A stretch of 41,873 nucleotides of DNA from an uncultured Gammaproteobacteria bacterium. GTDB taxonomy: Bacteria; Pseudomonadota; Gammaproteobacteria; PS1; Pseudothioglobaceae. Made by a program: the position numbers and the translations under genes. The notes below the pieces were generated by a model, which had not been told where the DNA came from, did not search any database, and saw only the letters and a program-made list of their open reading frames with translations. Shown piece after piece: positions 31,206 to 41,873 of this stretch (positions are counted from its first letter, which is position 1; every line of letters starts with the position of its first letter). The stretch lies in the NCBI GenBank assembly GCA_902511025.1, contig CABXDP010000004.1, positions 1 to 41,873 on the forward strand. The letters are read 5' to 3'.

Positions 31206-32835
31206 ATACCTTCTCCTTAAATGGTTCAATTCCAATTCTTTTAAAAACATCTGTAAACTTTTCTTCACTCTTGCGATTATCAATAAATACATTTACAATA
31301 TTTTCAACAGCATCAACAACTGTTTCACTACTCACCGATGGCCCTAACTTTTTACCTATATTGGTTTCATGAAGAGTCTCACCAGCAAGAGTAATTTGAT
31401 AATATTCTTCTCCATTTTTTTGCATTCCAAGTAAACCGATATCAGCGATATGGTGATGTGCACATGAATTCTCACAGCCAGAAATATTTATATTTAAATC
31501 ACCAATATCTAATAATTTATTCATCTCGTTAAATCTCTCTTGGACTCTAGTAGCTATCGGAATAGAAACAGCTTTTGCTAAATCACAGTAATCTCTTCCA
31601 GGACAAGCAACAATCTGAGCAAGTGTGCCTTGATGAGGACTAGATAAGTCATACTCTTCCAATGATTTCCATAAATCAAAAACTTCATCTTTTCTAACGA
31701 AAGGAAAAACGATTGTTTGTCTTTTAGTAGTTCTTATTTCGCGAGAGCTATATTGATCAGCAAGTTTTGCAAGGATTCTCATCTGCTCTGAAGTCGCATC
31801 GCCAGGAGCTGAACCTAATTTTGTGAGTGAAATAGTGACAATGCTATAGCCAGATACCTTATGACTTCGAACGTTATTTTTCTTCCAAATACTATAATTA
31901 AAATCGACCTCATCCCTAAATCCTTTAAGATCAATTGGATCAATTGGAAGTTCGAAATCTTCTTTTAAACTCTGTAGTTCCTTCAGATTTAATTTAAGTT
32001 CTGGATCATTTTTGGTCTGCTGCCAGTCCTCATCTACCAATCTAGAGAATTCAGCTGCACCTAACTCACGAACCAAAAACTTTATTCGAAGCTTCTTTTG
32101 GTGATCTCGTCTCCCCTTAAGGTTATAAATTCTCATTACAGACTCAAGATAACTGAGAATATCCTCAATGGGAACAAAAGACGCAGTTTCAGGACCAATC
32201 ATAGCAGCAGCTCCTAAGCCACCGCCAACATAAACACTAAAGCCTAGCTCACCTTTTTTGTTTTTAACGAGCCTCAAGCCTAAATCATGAATCCTCAAGG
32301 CAGTTTCATCAAGCTTAGCTCCATTAATAGCAATTTTAAATTTGCCTGGGAGCCATGAGAATTCTGGGTGAAGATTGAACCAACGCCTAATCAACTCGCA
32401 ATATGGTCTTGCATCTTCAATCTCTCCCTCAGTCAAACCAGATAATGGGTCCGCAGTAATATTACGAGTAGCTTTGCCACTAGTTTGAATCGCATGAAGA
32501 CCGACATCAGTCAAATCGCGAAGCAGGTTAGCTATTTCTGGGAGCTGTATCCAATTGAATTGTATATTTTGTCTCGTTGTAAAGTGTCCAAATCCTCTAT
32601 CATATTTGTCAGCCACATCTGCAAGAGCCCTAAGTTGATTTGAACTTAAGATTCCGTAAGGGATAGCGATCCGCAACATATGTGCATGGAGCTCCATGTA
32701 GAGACCATTTCTGAGTCTTAAACTTCTAAACTTATCCTCATCTAATTCACCAGACAAATAACGGTTTAGTTGCTTCTCAAACTGATCAACACGCTCTACT
32801 AAAAACTGAGTATCTTTTTCGCTATATTTGTACAT
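31198..32835 (-). CDS. cysI: Nitrite/sulfite reductase (siroheme, CysI-like)
   Basis: 545 aa; HFTTRQNIQFNWI; siroheme/4Fe-4S motif CPGRDYC...CENSCAHHHIADIG. Confidence 0.92.
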   Translation of the reverse strand: MYKYSEKDTQFLVERVDQFEKQLNRYLSGELDEDKFRSLRLRNGLYMELHAHMLRIAIPYGILSSNQLRALADVADKYDRGFGHFTTRQNIQFNWIQLPEIANLLRDLTDVGLHAIQTSGKATRNITADPLSGLTEGEIEDARPYCELIRRWFNLHPEFSWLPGKFKIAINGAKLDETALRIHDLGLRLVKNKKGELGFSVYVGGGLGAAAMIGPETASFVPIEDILSYLESVMRIYNLKGRRDHQKKLRIKFLVRELGAAEFSRLVDEDWQQTKNDPELKLNLKELQSLKEDFELPIDPIDLKGFRDEVDFNYSIWKKNNVRSHKVSGYSIVTISLTKLGSAPGDATSEQMRILAKLADQYSSREIRTTKRQTIVFPFVRKDEVFDLWKSLEEYDLSSPHQGTLAQIVACPGRDYCDLAKAVSIPIATRVQERFNEMNKLLDIGDLNINISGCENSCAHHHIADIGLLGMQKNGEEYYQITLAGETLHETNIGKKLGPSVSSETVVDAVENIVNVFIDNRKSEEKFTDVFKRIGIEPFKEKVYG

Positions 32836-32978
32836 TTCAAAAGTATTCCTAAATATTGTCGAAATTATAGTAAAATATTCTAAATAAATTATTTATTACA
32901 CATAAAAAAGAAATTTGTTCTAATTAATTTTTAAAAAGAAGAAAAATATTATCGTTTTACCTTTTTTTACATAAGATT

Positions 32979-33449
32979 ATGGATGCTATTGATATAAAAC
33001 TATTGAAACTTCTTCAGCATAATGCTGAACTAACAATTCAGGAGTTATCCGCTGAAGTGCACCTATCGACCACCCCCTGCTGGAAAAGAATTAATCAATT
33101 AAAGGACAATGGATATATTAGTAAAACGGTAGCACTTGTCGATAGAAGAAGAGTTAATTCTAATGTCACCGCTATGGTGGCTGTCACAGTTACAAATCAC
33201 AACCAAGAAAGAATTAAGCTTTTTTCTAAAATCATTAAAGAGATACCTGAGGTTATTGAGTGTTATCGTATGAGTGGAGAGACAGATTATCTTCTTAAGG
33301 TGGTAGTCAGTGATATTGAAAGCTATGATATTTTTTATAAAAACTTAATTGAAAAGGTTCAATTCCTTAAGGTGACCTCAAATTTTGCTATTGAAGAGAT
33401 TAAGAGTACAACTGAAATACCACTAACGCAAATGGGTGCGAGTACTTAA
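32979..33449 (+). CDS. Lrp/AsnC family transcriptional regulator
   Basis: 156 aa; DAIDIKLLKLLQHNAELTIQELSAEVHLSTTPCWKRINQLKDNGYI. Confidence 0.95.
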   Translation: MDAIDIKLLKLLQHNAELTIQELSAEVHLSTTPCWKRINQLKDNGYISKTVALVDRRRVNSNVTAMVAVTVTNHNQERIKLFSKIIKEIPEVIECYRMSGETDYLLKVVVSDIESYDIFYKNLIEKVQFLKVTSNFAIEEIKSTTEIPLTQMGAST

Positions 33450-33452
33450 ATC

Positions 33453-34193
33453 CTAGGAAAAGATTAATACTTTTGACAATCCAGCTAGGCAGATTAAAAT
33501 CAAAACACCCCCCATCCATCTTTTGAATTGAGTGTCGTTTTCAATGATCCGATCATGCACCTTTAGACCTATGAAATGGCCCAGAGCTGCAACGGGTATT
33601 AACAATAGAGAGAACTGCCAGTTGATATAGACATCAACAATCACAAAAGCTCCCATCTTTATAGTGACCAGTAAAAACCATAAAACAAAAAGAGTGTTAC
33701 GAAGCTTTTTAATATTAATATTTTGCATGTAAACGGCCACTAAAAGCGGTGCACCATTTAGTGATGTTCCTGAGATATAGCCCCCTAAAATTAGGAGTAC
33801 TCGACTAACCCACCCCTCGCGAGAAGCAATATTAAAATTCATCGCCCATGTCAATGCATAAAAAAAAGTTATTGAATAGACTATTAATGTCATCACTGTT
33901 GGAGGCAGACTAATTAGACCAATGACTCCAATTATTTTTGAGGGGAGGATCCATGGTAGTGATTTTTTTAAATAATTCCAATCAATAGTGTTTAATGCTT
34001 TAACTAGGGCTATGGCAGAGAAAAAAAGTAAATGAATACCTATTATGGGGAGCCAGTCAATTGGTGAGCCACCTACTAGCATCAGAAGAGGGAGACCTAG
34101 AACCGCTCCACCAAATCCAAGCCCAGTTCTCACAAAGCCTATCCATACAAAAATGAGTGAAATAATGGCGAGTTCAAGTGAAGAAAATACCAT
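33453..34193 (-). CDS. TauE/SafE (DUF81) family sulfite/anion exporter
   Basis: 246 aa multi-TM; GFVRTGLGFGGAVLGLPLLMLVGGSP. Confidence 0.9.
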   Translation of the reverse strand: MVFSSLELAIISLIFVWIGFVRTGLGFGGAVLGLPLLMLVGGSPIDWLPIIGIHLLFFSAIALVKALNTIDWNYLKKSLPWILPSKIIGVIGLISLPPTVMTLIVYSITFFYALTWAMNFNIASREGWVSRVLLILGGYISGTSLNGAPLLVAVYMQNINIKKLRNTLFVLWFLLVTIKMGAFVIVDVYINWQFSLLLIPVAALGHFIGLKVHDRIIENDTQFKRWMGGVLILICLAGLSKVLIFS

Positions 34194-34224
34194 AATATCG
34201 AAGGATGCCTTATGGGATATAATA

Positions 34225-34245
34225 TTGTAATTACTTTGTAATTAC
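34225..34245. repeat. Tandem TTGTAATTAC repeats upstream of TauE/SafE gene
   Basis: TTGTAATTAC at 34225-34234 and 34236-34245, 11 bp period; core GTAATTAC palindromic. Confidence 0.6.
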
Positions 34246-35576
34246 ATTGATTTAATAATCTCTGCTAATTCCTCTGCAGAATTCTTAGCTAGGTCATAAT
34301 GAGCACTTTCTACCATTACTCTAATGAGCGGCTCTGTACCTGACTCTCTCACTAAAATGCGGCCATTATCTGCTAATTTTGATTCAATCTTATCAATGGC
34401 TTGAGTTAATTTTTTATCACTTTGAAGATTAATCTTTGTTTCCGTTCTCACATTAATCAATACTTGTGGGTATTTTTTCATTGAACTTTTAAGCTCTAAT
34501 AAGCTTTTGCCTGACTTAGCCATAACCTCTAAGACCTGAAGTGCAGCTATAATGCCATCCCCAGAGGTTGATTTATTGAGACAGATAATATGCCCGGACC
34601 CCTCACCGCCAAGTTCTGCTTTGTTTTCAATTAATTGATCCATAACGTTTCTATCACCAACATCTGCCTCGATAAAGTTAACGCCTATCTCTGAGAAAGC
34701 CAATCGGATTCCTAAGTTAGTCATCTTAGTTCCCACCACTGTATTTGATTTTAAATCACCATTTTCTTTCCAGGCGTTGGCAATGATATAAACTAGTTCA
34801 TCGCCATCTACTCTCTCACCCTTATGATCAACCATGATGAGTCGATCCCCATCTCCATCAAAGGCAATTCCAAGATCTGCTTTATTTTCTAGCACCTCCC
34901 TTTGAAGATGTTTTGTATCAGTTGCACCGCATTCGTGATTAATGTTGTACCCATCTGGTGAATTATTGATCATGGATACTGAAGCGCCTAACTCAGTAAA
35001 GACGTCTTCTGCAATATGATAGGTGGCTCCATTCGCGCAATCAATGATAATTTTTAGGGTTGATAGCCTGCAAGACTTATCAAATGTAGACTTACAAAAT
35101 TCTATGTACCTTCCTAGAGCTTGTTCATAGCGCCTTGCTTTTCCTATTGATGATGAATCTACACTAGTCATCGGCATTGAAATCTTTTTTTCAATTGCTT
35201 TTTGAGTTTTATCACTCAACTTCACGCCCTTGCTAGAAAAAAACTTAACTCCATTATCTTGATAAGGATTGTGTGATGCACTAATCACAACTCCTGCAGT
35301 CGCACCAAATGCCTGAGTTAGATAGGCAATGGCTGGAGATGGCATGGGTCCAAGCATGCCTACATTAACGCCAGCCGATAAAAAACCAGCCTCAAGAGCA
35401 GATTCGAATAGATAACCCGAAACTCGAGTATCCTTGCCAATAATGACACTTGCATTTTCATTTTGCTCTTTCAAAACTGAGCCGACTGCCCATCCAACTT
35501 TTAATAGGATATCAGCTGTTATGGGAGATTTACCAACTTCACCACGAATACCATCAGTTCCAAAAAAATTACTCAA
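34242..35576 (-). CDS. glmM: Phosphoglucosamine mutase
   Basis: 444 aa; [38 protein letters not shown]. Confidence 0.98.
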   Translation of the reverse strand: MSNFFGTDGIRGEVGKSPITADILLKVGWAVGSVLKEQNENASVIIGKDTRVSGYLFESALEAGFLSAGVNVGMLGPMPSPAIAYLTQAFGATAGVVISASHNPYQDNGVKFFSSKGVKLSDKTQKAIEKKISMPMTSVDSSSIGKARRYEQALGRYIEFCKSTFDKSCRLSTLKIIIDCANGATYHIAEDVFTELGASVSMINNSPDGYNINHECGATDTKHLQREVLENKADLGIAFDGDGDRLIMVDHKGERVDGDELVYIIANAWKENGDLKSNTVVGTKMTNLGIRLAFSEIGVNFIEADVGDRNVMDQLIENKAELGGEGSGHIICLNKSTSGDGIIAALQVLEVMAKSGKSLLELKSSMKKYPQVLINVRTETKINLQSDKKLTQAIDKIESKLADNGRILVRESGTEPLIRVMVESAHYDLAKNSAEELAEIIKSM

Positions 35577-35578
35577 AA

Positions 35579-36388
35579 CTACTCCCTAAAATTTTTAATT
35601 TGTTGCCATACTTTTAAAGCGTCATTTGTTTCTGCAACATCATGCACTCGAATAATATTGGCTCCGTTCTCAACAGCAATCAATGCTGCTGTGACACTCC
35701 CAATCATTCTCGAATCAACGTCCTTGTCACCAAGCAAGGTGCCTATCATTGATTTTCTTGAAAGTCCGGCCAAAATAGATACGCCAAACTCATGAAACTC
35801 TGAGAGATTCTTAAGCAAAGCTATATTATGTCCTAAATTCTTTCCAAAACCAAATCCAGGATCCAAAGTTATTGAGCTAAGCTCTATTCCAGATTCTTGA
35901 CACGCATTAATTCTTTCTTTAAAAAAACTCTTAATGTCCTCTACAACATCAGCATAACTTGGATTCTTTTGCATTGTTCTAGGGTTACCCTTCATGTGCA
36001 TCAAACAAATGTCAACTTTAAGTTTTGCTGCCATTTCCAGAGCACCTTCTGCCCTAAGCGCATTGACATCATTAATAATAAGTGCTCCAGATGAAATAGC
36101 TTGCTCCATTACTTCAGGTTTTGAAGTATCTATTGAGATAGGAACATTAATTTCATTTTTGAGGGCTTCAATGACAGGAATGACTCTATTGAGTTCATCA
36201 TTCACGCTAACAGCTGATGCCCCAGGACGGGTAGACTCACCGCCAATATCGATTATGCCAGCACCATTTTCCACCATCGATTTAGCTTGTTCAATCGCTA
36301 AATCTGAGTCAAAAAATTTACCGCCATCAGAAAAAGAATCAGGTGTTACATTGAGAACACCCATAATGATTGGCTGGCTAGGATTCAT
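35579..36388 (-). CDS. folP: Dihydropteroate synthase
   Basis: 269 aa; [38 protein letters not shown]. Confidence 0.98.
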   Translation of the reverse strand: MNPSQPIIMGVLNVTPDSFSDGGKFFDSDLAIEQAKSMVENGAGIIDIGGESTRPGASAVSVNDELNRVIPVIEALKNEINVPISIDTSKPEVMEQAISSGALIINDVNALRAEGALEMAAKLKVDICLMHMKGNPRTMQKNPSYADVVEDIKSFFKERINACQESGIELSSITLDPGFGFGKNLGHNIALLKNLSEFHEFGVSILAGLSRKSMIGTLLGDKDVDSRMIGSVTAALIAVENGANIIRVHDVAETNDALKVWQQIKNFRE

Positions 36389-36400
36389 TTTTAGAGCAAT

Positions 36401-38329
36401 TTATGCAAACTGCTCTGTACCACCACCATCAGCATCAGTTTTTGTATCAGATGAAGATTTTGAGCTCTTTGAATCTTTACCTCCAGTACCCAGTTCAGAC
36501 GAAACCTCATCAGAATCTATAACTTCTGCTGCTTCCCTCATAGGGATTCTAGCCATTAGGTCATCAATCTGATTAGTGTCAATTGTTTCAAACTCAACTA
36601 ATGCAGCAGCCATTGCATCAAGAATATCTCTGTTATCTTTAATAATCTTATATGCTGCAGAATAATTCGTGTCTATGATTTTTCGAATTTCACTATCAAC
36701 TTTGGTAAACGTTTCATCTGAAATATGCTTATGCTTTGTAACTTGACGGCCGAGGAAAACCTCACCTTCATCCTCTCCATAAGCCATAGGCCCCATAACG
36801 CTTGACATACCCCAAAGTTTAACCATTTTATGTGCTATTTCAGTAGCACGCTCTATGTCATTACTTGCGCCAGTAGTCACCGCATCCTCACCATAAACTA
36901 ATTCTTCTGCAATTCGCCCACCAAATAATGAAGCAACTTGTGAATTGAGTTTGCGTTTTGAGATACTGTAACTATCTTTTTCAGGAAGGAACATCGTTAC
37001 GCCTAAAGCTCTTCCTCTTGGAATAATACTAACCTTATAGACTGGATCATGCTCAGGCATTAAACGCCCAACAATAGCGTGTCCAGCCTCATGATAGGCT
37101 GTCATTTCCTTCTCAGAAGCATCCATCACCATGCCTTTTCGCTCAGCACCCATCATGATTTTATCCTTGGCCTTCTCAAACTCTCTCATACCAACAAGCT
37201 TCTTGCTGAAGCGAGCAGCAATTAATGCCGCTTCATTCGCAAGATTAGCTAAATCTGCACCCGAGAATCCTGGAGTACCTCTAGCAATATCCATTGACTT
37301 AACATTCTTTGCAATGGGAAGTTTTCTCATGTGAACTTTTAAGATTGCATCGCGTCCATTAATATCAGGAAGTCCAACAGTAACTGTCCTATCAAATCTT
37401 CCAGGTCTTAAAAGTGCTGGATCGAGAACATCAGGACGGTTTGTAGCCGCAACTACAATAATTCCCTCTGACCCTTCAAAGCCATCCATTTCAACTAGCA
37501 TCTGATTGAGTGTTTGTTCGCGCTCGTCATGACCACCACCCATTCCTGCTCCACGCTGACGTCCAACAGCATCAATCTCATCAATAAATATAATACAAGG
37601 TGCATTTTTCTTCGCTTGGTCAAACATGTCTCTCACACGTGAAGCACCTACGCCAACAAACATCTCTACAAAGTCCGAACCAGAAATAAAGAAGAATGGA
37701 ACATCTGCCTCACCAGCAACCGCCTTAGCAAGCAAGGTTTTTCCTGTTCCTGGAGGACCAACCATCAATACGCCCTTAGGAATCTTTCCACCTACCTTTG
37801 TAAATTTACTGGGGTCAGATAGGAAGTCGACTAACTCCCCAACCTCTTCTTTTGCCTCTTCTACACCAGCAACATCTTCAAAGGTTACATGTGATTCGTC
37901 CTTTGTAATTAAACGTGCCTTAGATTTACCGAATGACATTGGGTTTTTGCCACCCATTGCTCCTCCAGCACCTCGCATCGTATACATAATGACACCAATA
38001 AGAAGAAGAATTGGTGCTAAAGATATGATTAATTGTTTTACAAAACTCTCTTTGGCTGGAGGTGTCGCTTGAACTGAAACACCATTATTTAAAAGGTCTC
38101 CCATTAAGCCAAGATCACCCGGGCTGTAAGTTTCGAATTTTTCACCCAGTGAAGTGACACCGCTAATGTTACTACCTGCTATTGTTACGCTTGAAACGTT
38201 GCCTTGCTTAACATTTTGAATGAATTGCGAATAGCTAATGTCATTGGATTCACTTGTTACATTGAACTGCCCGAAAAGTGAGGCGAGCACACTTCCCAAG
38301 ACCAACCATAGTAAAATATTTTTATACAT
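36401..38329 (-). CDS. ftsH: ATP-dependent zinc metalloprotease FtsH
   Basis: 642 aa; [24 protein letters not shown] zinc motif; ftsH-folP-glmM synteny. Confidence 0.98.
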   Translation of the reverse strand: MYKNILLWLVLGSVLASLFGQFNVTSESNDISYSQFIQNVKQGNVSSVTIAGSNISGVTSLGEKFETYSPGDLGLMGDLLNNGVSVQATPPAKESFVKQLIISLAPILLLIGVIMYTMRGAGGAMGGKNPMSFGKSKARLITKDESHVTFEDVAGVEEAKEEVGELVDFLSDPSKFTKVGGKIPKGVLMVGPPGTGKTLLAKAVAGEADVPFFFISGSDFVEMFVGVGASRVRDMFDQAKKNAPCIIFIDEIDAVGRQRGAGMGGGHDEREQTLNQMLVEMDGFEGSEGIIVVAATNRPDVLDPALLRPGRFDRTVTVGLPDINGRDAILKVHMRKLPIAKNVKSMDIARGTPGFSGADLANLANEAALIAARFSKKLVGMREFEKAKDKIMMGAERKGMVMDASEKEMTAYHEAGHAIVGRLMPEHDPVYKVSIIPRGRALGVTMFLPEKDSYSISKRKLNSQVASLFGGRIAEELVYGEDAVTTGASNDIERATEIAHKMVKLWGMSSVMGPMAYGEDEGEVFLGRQVTKHKHISDETFTKVDSEIRKIIDTNYSAAYKIIKDNRDILDAMAAALVEFETIDTNQIDDLMARIPMREAAEVIDSDEVSSELGTGGKDSKSSKSSSDTKTDADGGGTEQFA

Positions 38330-38385
38330 ATAATTAAATTTAACCTAAATTAGAAAGGTAAATATACCCTATTGATTTCATATAT

Positions 38386-38410
38386 ATAGGGTTTGATAGC
38401 ATTTTTCAAG
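38386..38410 (-). promoter_or_regulatory. Sigma32 (heat-shock)-like promoter upstream of ftsH
   Basis: Minus strand CTTGAA (38410-38405) N13 CCCTAT (38391-38386), close to CTTGAA-N13/15-CCCCAT. Confidence 0.5.
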
Positions 38411-38502
38411 GTTTAATCACTATTTTTTTTAACTATGACATAATGAGTTACCCAAATATAAAATCTGTCTCATATTCAACACTTTAAAAATTTTGTAGAC
38501 GC

Positions 38503-39525
38503 ATGAACATTAAGCCTGAACAACTTCAAAACTCTCTATCTAATCAATTAGCTTCAACTTATTTTGCTTTTGGAGCAGAAATACTCCTCGTTGAACAATC
38601 ACTATCAATGATTAAAGGGATTGCAAGAGAAAATGGCTTTAAAGAACGATTTAGGTTTGATATTGATGGAAATTTCTCTTGGGATAGCATCATTAGCTTG
38701 ATTTCTAGTCCATCTCTCTTTGCAGAAAAAAGAATAATAGAATGCAGGCTTACCACAGGAAAGATTGGGGTAAAGGGCTCAAAAGCACTCACTGAAATTT
38801 TGGAAACTCTTCCAGATGACATTCTATTAATAATCTCCTCGGGAAAACTGGAGATGGCTCAGCAAAAAAGTAAGTGGTTTAAAACTTTAGATAAAAAGGG
38901 AATCATCATTCAGCACTGGGAAGTTCAAAGTAGCCAACTGGTTGGATGGATTACAAGAAACATGTCTCAACTCGCTCTTGACTCGAATATTGAAGTTGCT
39001 AATGCAATAGCCTACTGCACTGAAGGCAACCTTCTAGCTTCAATGCAAGAGATTCAGAAACTAAAAATTGCCTATCCTGATGGCAAAATTAATCTTAGGG
39101 AATATCTTAATCAAATTGATCAGCAGTCTCAATATTCTGTTTTTGGAATGATTGATTCTGCCCTTCAAGGAGACACTGACAAGGTGAATAAAGTTTTTAA
39201 CTCTCTTGTTGATGACTCTACGCCTCCAGTCATCTTGGTTTCTTCCCTCTATAGAGAAATAAAAAATTTAGTAAATATGTCTATTGAGCTCAAAACAAAT
39301 CAAACTATTGAGTCGATTCTTAATAATCATCGAGTATGGCAAAAACGAAAACCACTTATATCTAATGCACTCAAAAAACATAGCTACCAAAAGCTTCAAA
39401 AGCTTCTTTTAAGACTGGGGCGTATTGACCGCTCTCTTAAAGGTATGGATAATCTTGACGTTTATGATGAACTGCAAAATGTAGTGATCACATTATCTGG
39501 AAAAAATAATGGACTCAATAGCTAA
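38503..39525 (+). CDS. holA: DNA polymerase III delta subunit
   Basis: 340 aa; [34 protein letters not shown]...; HolA-type length and pattern. Confidence 0.93.
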   Translation: MNIKPEQLQNSLSNQLASTYFAFGAEILLVEQSLSMIKGIARENGFKERFRFDIDGNFSWDSIISLISSPSLFAEKRIIECRLTTGKIGVKGSKALTEILETLPDDILLIISSGKLEMAQQKSKWFKTLDKKGIIIQHWEVQSSQLVGWITRNMSQLALDSNIEVANAIAYCTEGNLLASMQEIQKLKIAYPDGKINLREYLNQIDQQSQYSVFGMIDSALQGDTDKVNKVFNSLVDDSTPPVILVSSLYREIKNLVNMSIELKTNQTIESILNNHRVWQKRKPLISNALKKHSYQKLQKLLLRLGRIDRSLKGMDNLDVYDELQNVVITLSGKNNGLNS

Positions 39526-40768
39526 TTTAATTAACAAAATAGGTCAAAAGGCTAAGCTGGCATCTGAGTCATTGAGAATTGCAAATACCGAACAAAAAAA
39601 TAATTCTTTAATTAGCATTGCTCAACAAATTGACAAAAACAAACAAACCATAATCAATGCTAATAATGAAGATATTGATGCGGCTAAAAATAATAACATC
39701 GATGATGCACTGTTAGATCGTCTGATGCTTAATGAAGAGAGACTAGATGCAGTTATAGAGAGCCTCAATCAAATCTCAACATTAAATGATCCAATTGGCA
39801 AAACATCTGAACTGATTGAAAGACCAAGTGGAATTAAGATTGGAAAAATGATGGTTCCTCTTGGAGTTATAGGGATGATTTATGAGTCTCGTCCAAATGT
39901 GACAGTGGATGCTGCAGCACTTTGCATTAAATCTGGAAATGCTGTCATACTTAGAGGTGGATCTGAAGCCATTCATTCTAATAAGGCTCTCTATTCATGC
40001 ATTAAAAGTGGACTTATTGACGCAGGATTAAATCCAAACTCAGTTCAGCTCATTGAAGTGACTGACCGTGAAGCGGTTACAGAGCTCGTAAGAGCGAGTG
40101 ATTATGTTGATGCCATTATTCCAAGAGGAGGCAAAGGCCTCATTAAAAATGTAAGCAAAAATGCTTCTGTGCCAGTTATTAAGCATCTCGATGGCGTGTG
40201 TCATACCTACCTAGATATTTATGCAGACTCCCAAAAGGGTATTGATATTGCCTTCAATGGCAAAACTCGTCGATATGGAGTCTGTAATGCGACAGAAACG
40301 CTATTAGTTCACAAAGATTTTGATGCAAATGCCTTGATTAAACTAATTACACTTTTGACTGAGAAAGGAGTTGAAATCAGAGGCTGTGAAAAATCTCAAC
40401 GACTCTCAAGCATAATTATGAAAGCATCAGAAAGCGATTGGACAGAGGAATACCTTGCTCCAATAATTTCTATTAAGATTGTTGATTCGGTTGATGAGGC
40501 TATAAATCACATTAATATTTATGGATCTGCTCATACAGATTCCATTGTGACAGAGAATGATGAAAACTCCAAGAAATTCATATCTGAAGTTGACTCATCA
40601 TCAGTCATGGTTAACGCTTCAACTGGATTTGCTGATGGTTTTGAGTACGGTTTAGGTGCTGAGATTGGAATTAGCACAGGTAAATTCCATGTCAGAGGTC
40701 CAGTTGGACTAGAGGGACTAACATCACAAAAATACATCGTCATGGGTGACGGACAAATTAGGCCATAG
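39509..40768 (+). CDS. proA: Gamma-glutamyl phosphate reductase
   Basis: 419 aa; [39 protein letters not shown]. Confidence 0.98.
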   Translation: MDSIANLINKIGQKAKLASESLRIANTEQKNNSLISIAQQIDKNKQTIINANNEDIDAAKNNNIDDALLDRLMLNEERLDAVIESLNQISTLNDPIGKTSELIERPSGIKIGKMMVPLGVIGMIYESRPNVTVDAAALCIKSGNAVILRGGSEAIHSNKALYSCIKSGLIDAGLNPNSVQLIEVTDREAVTELVRASDYVDAIIPRGGKGLIKNVSKNASVPVIKHLDGVCHTYLDIYADSQKGIDIAFNGKTRRYGVCNATETLLVHKDFDANALIKLITLLTEKGVEIRGCEKSQRLSSIIMKASESDWTEEYLAPIISIKIVDSVDEAINHINIYGSAHTDSIVTENDENSKKFISEVDSSSVMVNASTGFADGFEYGLGAEIGISTGKFHVRGPVGLEGLTSQKYIVMGDGQIRP

Positions 40769-40780
40769 AGAGTATAAAAA

Positions 40781-41873
40781 ATGACAATTGATGAACAATT
40801 AGCAATTATTCAGAGAGGTACTGATGAGATACTCCCCCTTGATGAACTCAAGACTAAACTTAAAAAAAATAAACCTTTAAGAATCAAATTAGGCATGGAC
40901 CCTACTGCTCCAGATCTTCATCTTGGTCATACTGTAGTCATCAACAAAATGAAGCAGCTTCAAGATCTTGGACACGAAATAATTTTTCTAATAGGTGACT
41001 TTACAGGCATGATTGGTGATCCAACAGGAAAAAATGTAACTCGTAAGCCTCTGACAAAAGAGGATGTTCTAGAGAACGCCAAGACTTATCAAAATCAAAT
41101 CTTTAAAATCTTGGATAAAGAAAAAACTACGATTGCTTTTAACTCTGCATGGATGGGCAAGATGAGCTCAACAGAAATGATTTCTCTTGCATCTAAGCAT
41201 ACTGTTGCAAGAATGCTAGAGCGAGATGATTTTTCAAAACGCTATAAAGGGGGTCAAGCAATCTCAATACATGAGTTTTTATACCCCTTAGTTCAAGGCT
41301 ATGACTCTGTAGCTCTCAGAGCTGACATGGAACTGGGTGGCTCAGATCAAAAATTCAATCTATTAGTTGGAAGGGAGCTCCAAAAACAAGCCAAAATGGA
41401 ACCTCAAGTCATTCTAACCATGCCAATCTTAGAAGGCCTCGATGGCGTTCAGAAAATGAGTAAGTCTTTAGATAACTATATCGGAATTGATGAAGATCCG
41501 GATAGCATGTTTGGTAAGATTATGTCGATTTCAGATGAACTGATGTGGCGATACCTTGAATTGTTAAGTTTTGAATCACTTGAAACTATCGAATTGTGGA
41601 AAAAAGAAGTTGAGAAAGGTGAAAACCCAAGAAACATTAAGTTTCGTTTAGCTGAAGAAATCATAACGCGTTTTCATAGCAATAAAGAAGCAAAAAAAGC
41701 TCAGCAAAATTTCATTGACCGTTTTGCAAAAAATCAAATTCCTGAGGAAATGGATGAGTACACATTTTCAAAGGGTTTAAAAATTGCCAATCTTCTCAAA
41801 GACTCCGACCTTGTTAACTCAACATCAGAAGCTTTTCGCATGATCAAGCAGGGTGCTGTGAAGATGGATGGCC
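40781..41873 (+). CDS. tyrS: Tyrosyl-tRNA synthetase (partial, runs off window end)
   Basis: Translation from ATG 40781: [27 protein letters not shown]...[29 protein letters not shown]...; KMSKS at about 41455-41469. Confidence 0.96.
   Translation, partial: MTIDEQLAIIQRGTDEILPLDELKTKLKKNKPLRIKLGMDPTAPDLHLGHTVVINKMKQLQDLGHEIIFLIGDFTGMIGDPTGKNVTRKPLTKEDVLENAKTYQNQIFKILDKEKTTIAFNSAWMGKMSSTEMISLASKHTVARMLERDDFSKRYKGGQAISIHEFLYPLVQGYDSVALRADMELGGSDQKFNLLVGRELQKQAKMEPQVILTMPILEGLDGVQKMSKSLDNYIGIDEDPDSMFGKIMSISDELMWRYLELLSFESLETIELWKKEVEKGENPRNIKFRLAEEIITRFHSNKEAKKAQQNFIDRFAKNQIPEEMDEYTFSKGLKIANLLKDSDLVNSTSEAFRMIKQGAVKMDG

Noticed and set aside
35994-36572. 192-aa plus-strand ORF antisense to folP and ftsH
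   Set aside because: Entirely opposite strongly conserved genes; Ser/Ile-rich composition typical of antisense shadow frames.

Overview
AT-rich, gene-dense window of a gammaproteobacterial chromosome. Gene content (str operon, sat-aprM-aprBA) suggests a SUP05/Thioglobus-like sulfur oxidiser, but that taxonomic guess is inference. From left to right: start of the S10 operon (rplC partial, rpsJ) and str operon (tuf, fusA, rpsG, rpsL) on the minus strand; LMW phosphotyrosine phosphatase; kdsD-murE-murF; tRNA-Arg; pgsA with tRNA-Gly and tRNA-Cys; SulP transporter and azlCD; the dissimilatory sulfur module sat-aprM-aprB-aprA; two small genes behind it (an uncharacterised protein and a SlyD-like FKBP); metallophosphoesterase, argG, DUF2914, YcgN-like, epmA, efp; sucCD; MFS; queA, RnfB-like ferredoxin, M24 peptidase; a sulfite-reductase cluster (fpr, DUF2061, DUF934, cysI-like) with a divergent Lrp/AsnC regulator; TauE/SafE; glmM-folP-ftsH; holA-proA-tyrS (partial). 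I saw no CRISPR array, prophage, IS element or toxin-antitoxin/defence island. Most of the window is conserved core. The points most worth a second look are regulatory architecture (stop codons fused to -35 elements, a sigma32-like ftsH promoter, several perfect dyads), a possible antisense small ORF between sat and aprM, and two separate sulfur-metabolism modules with poorly characterised partners. I found no convincing wholly new system.
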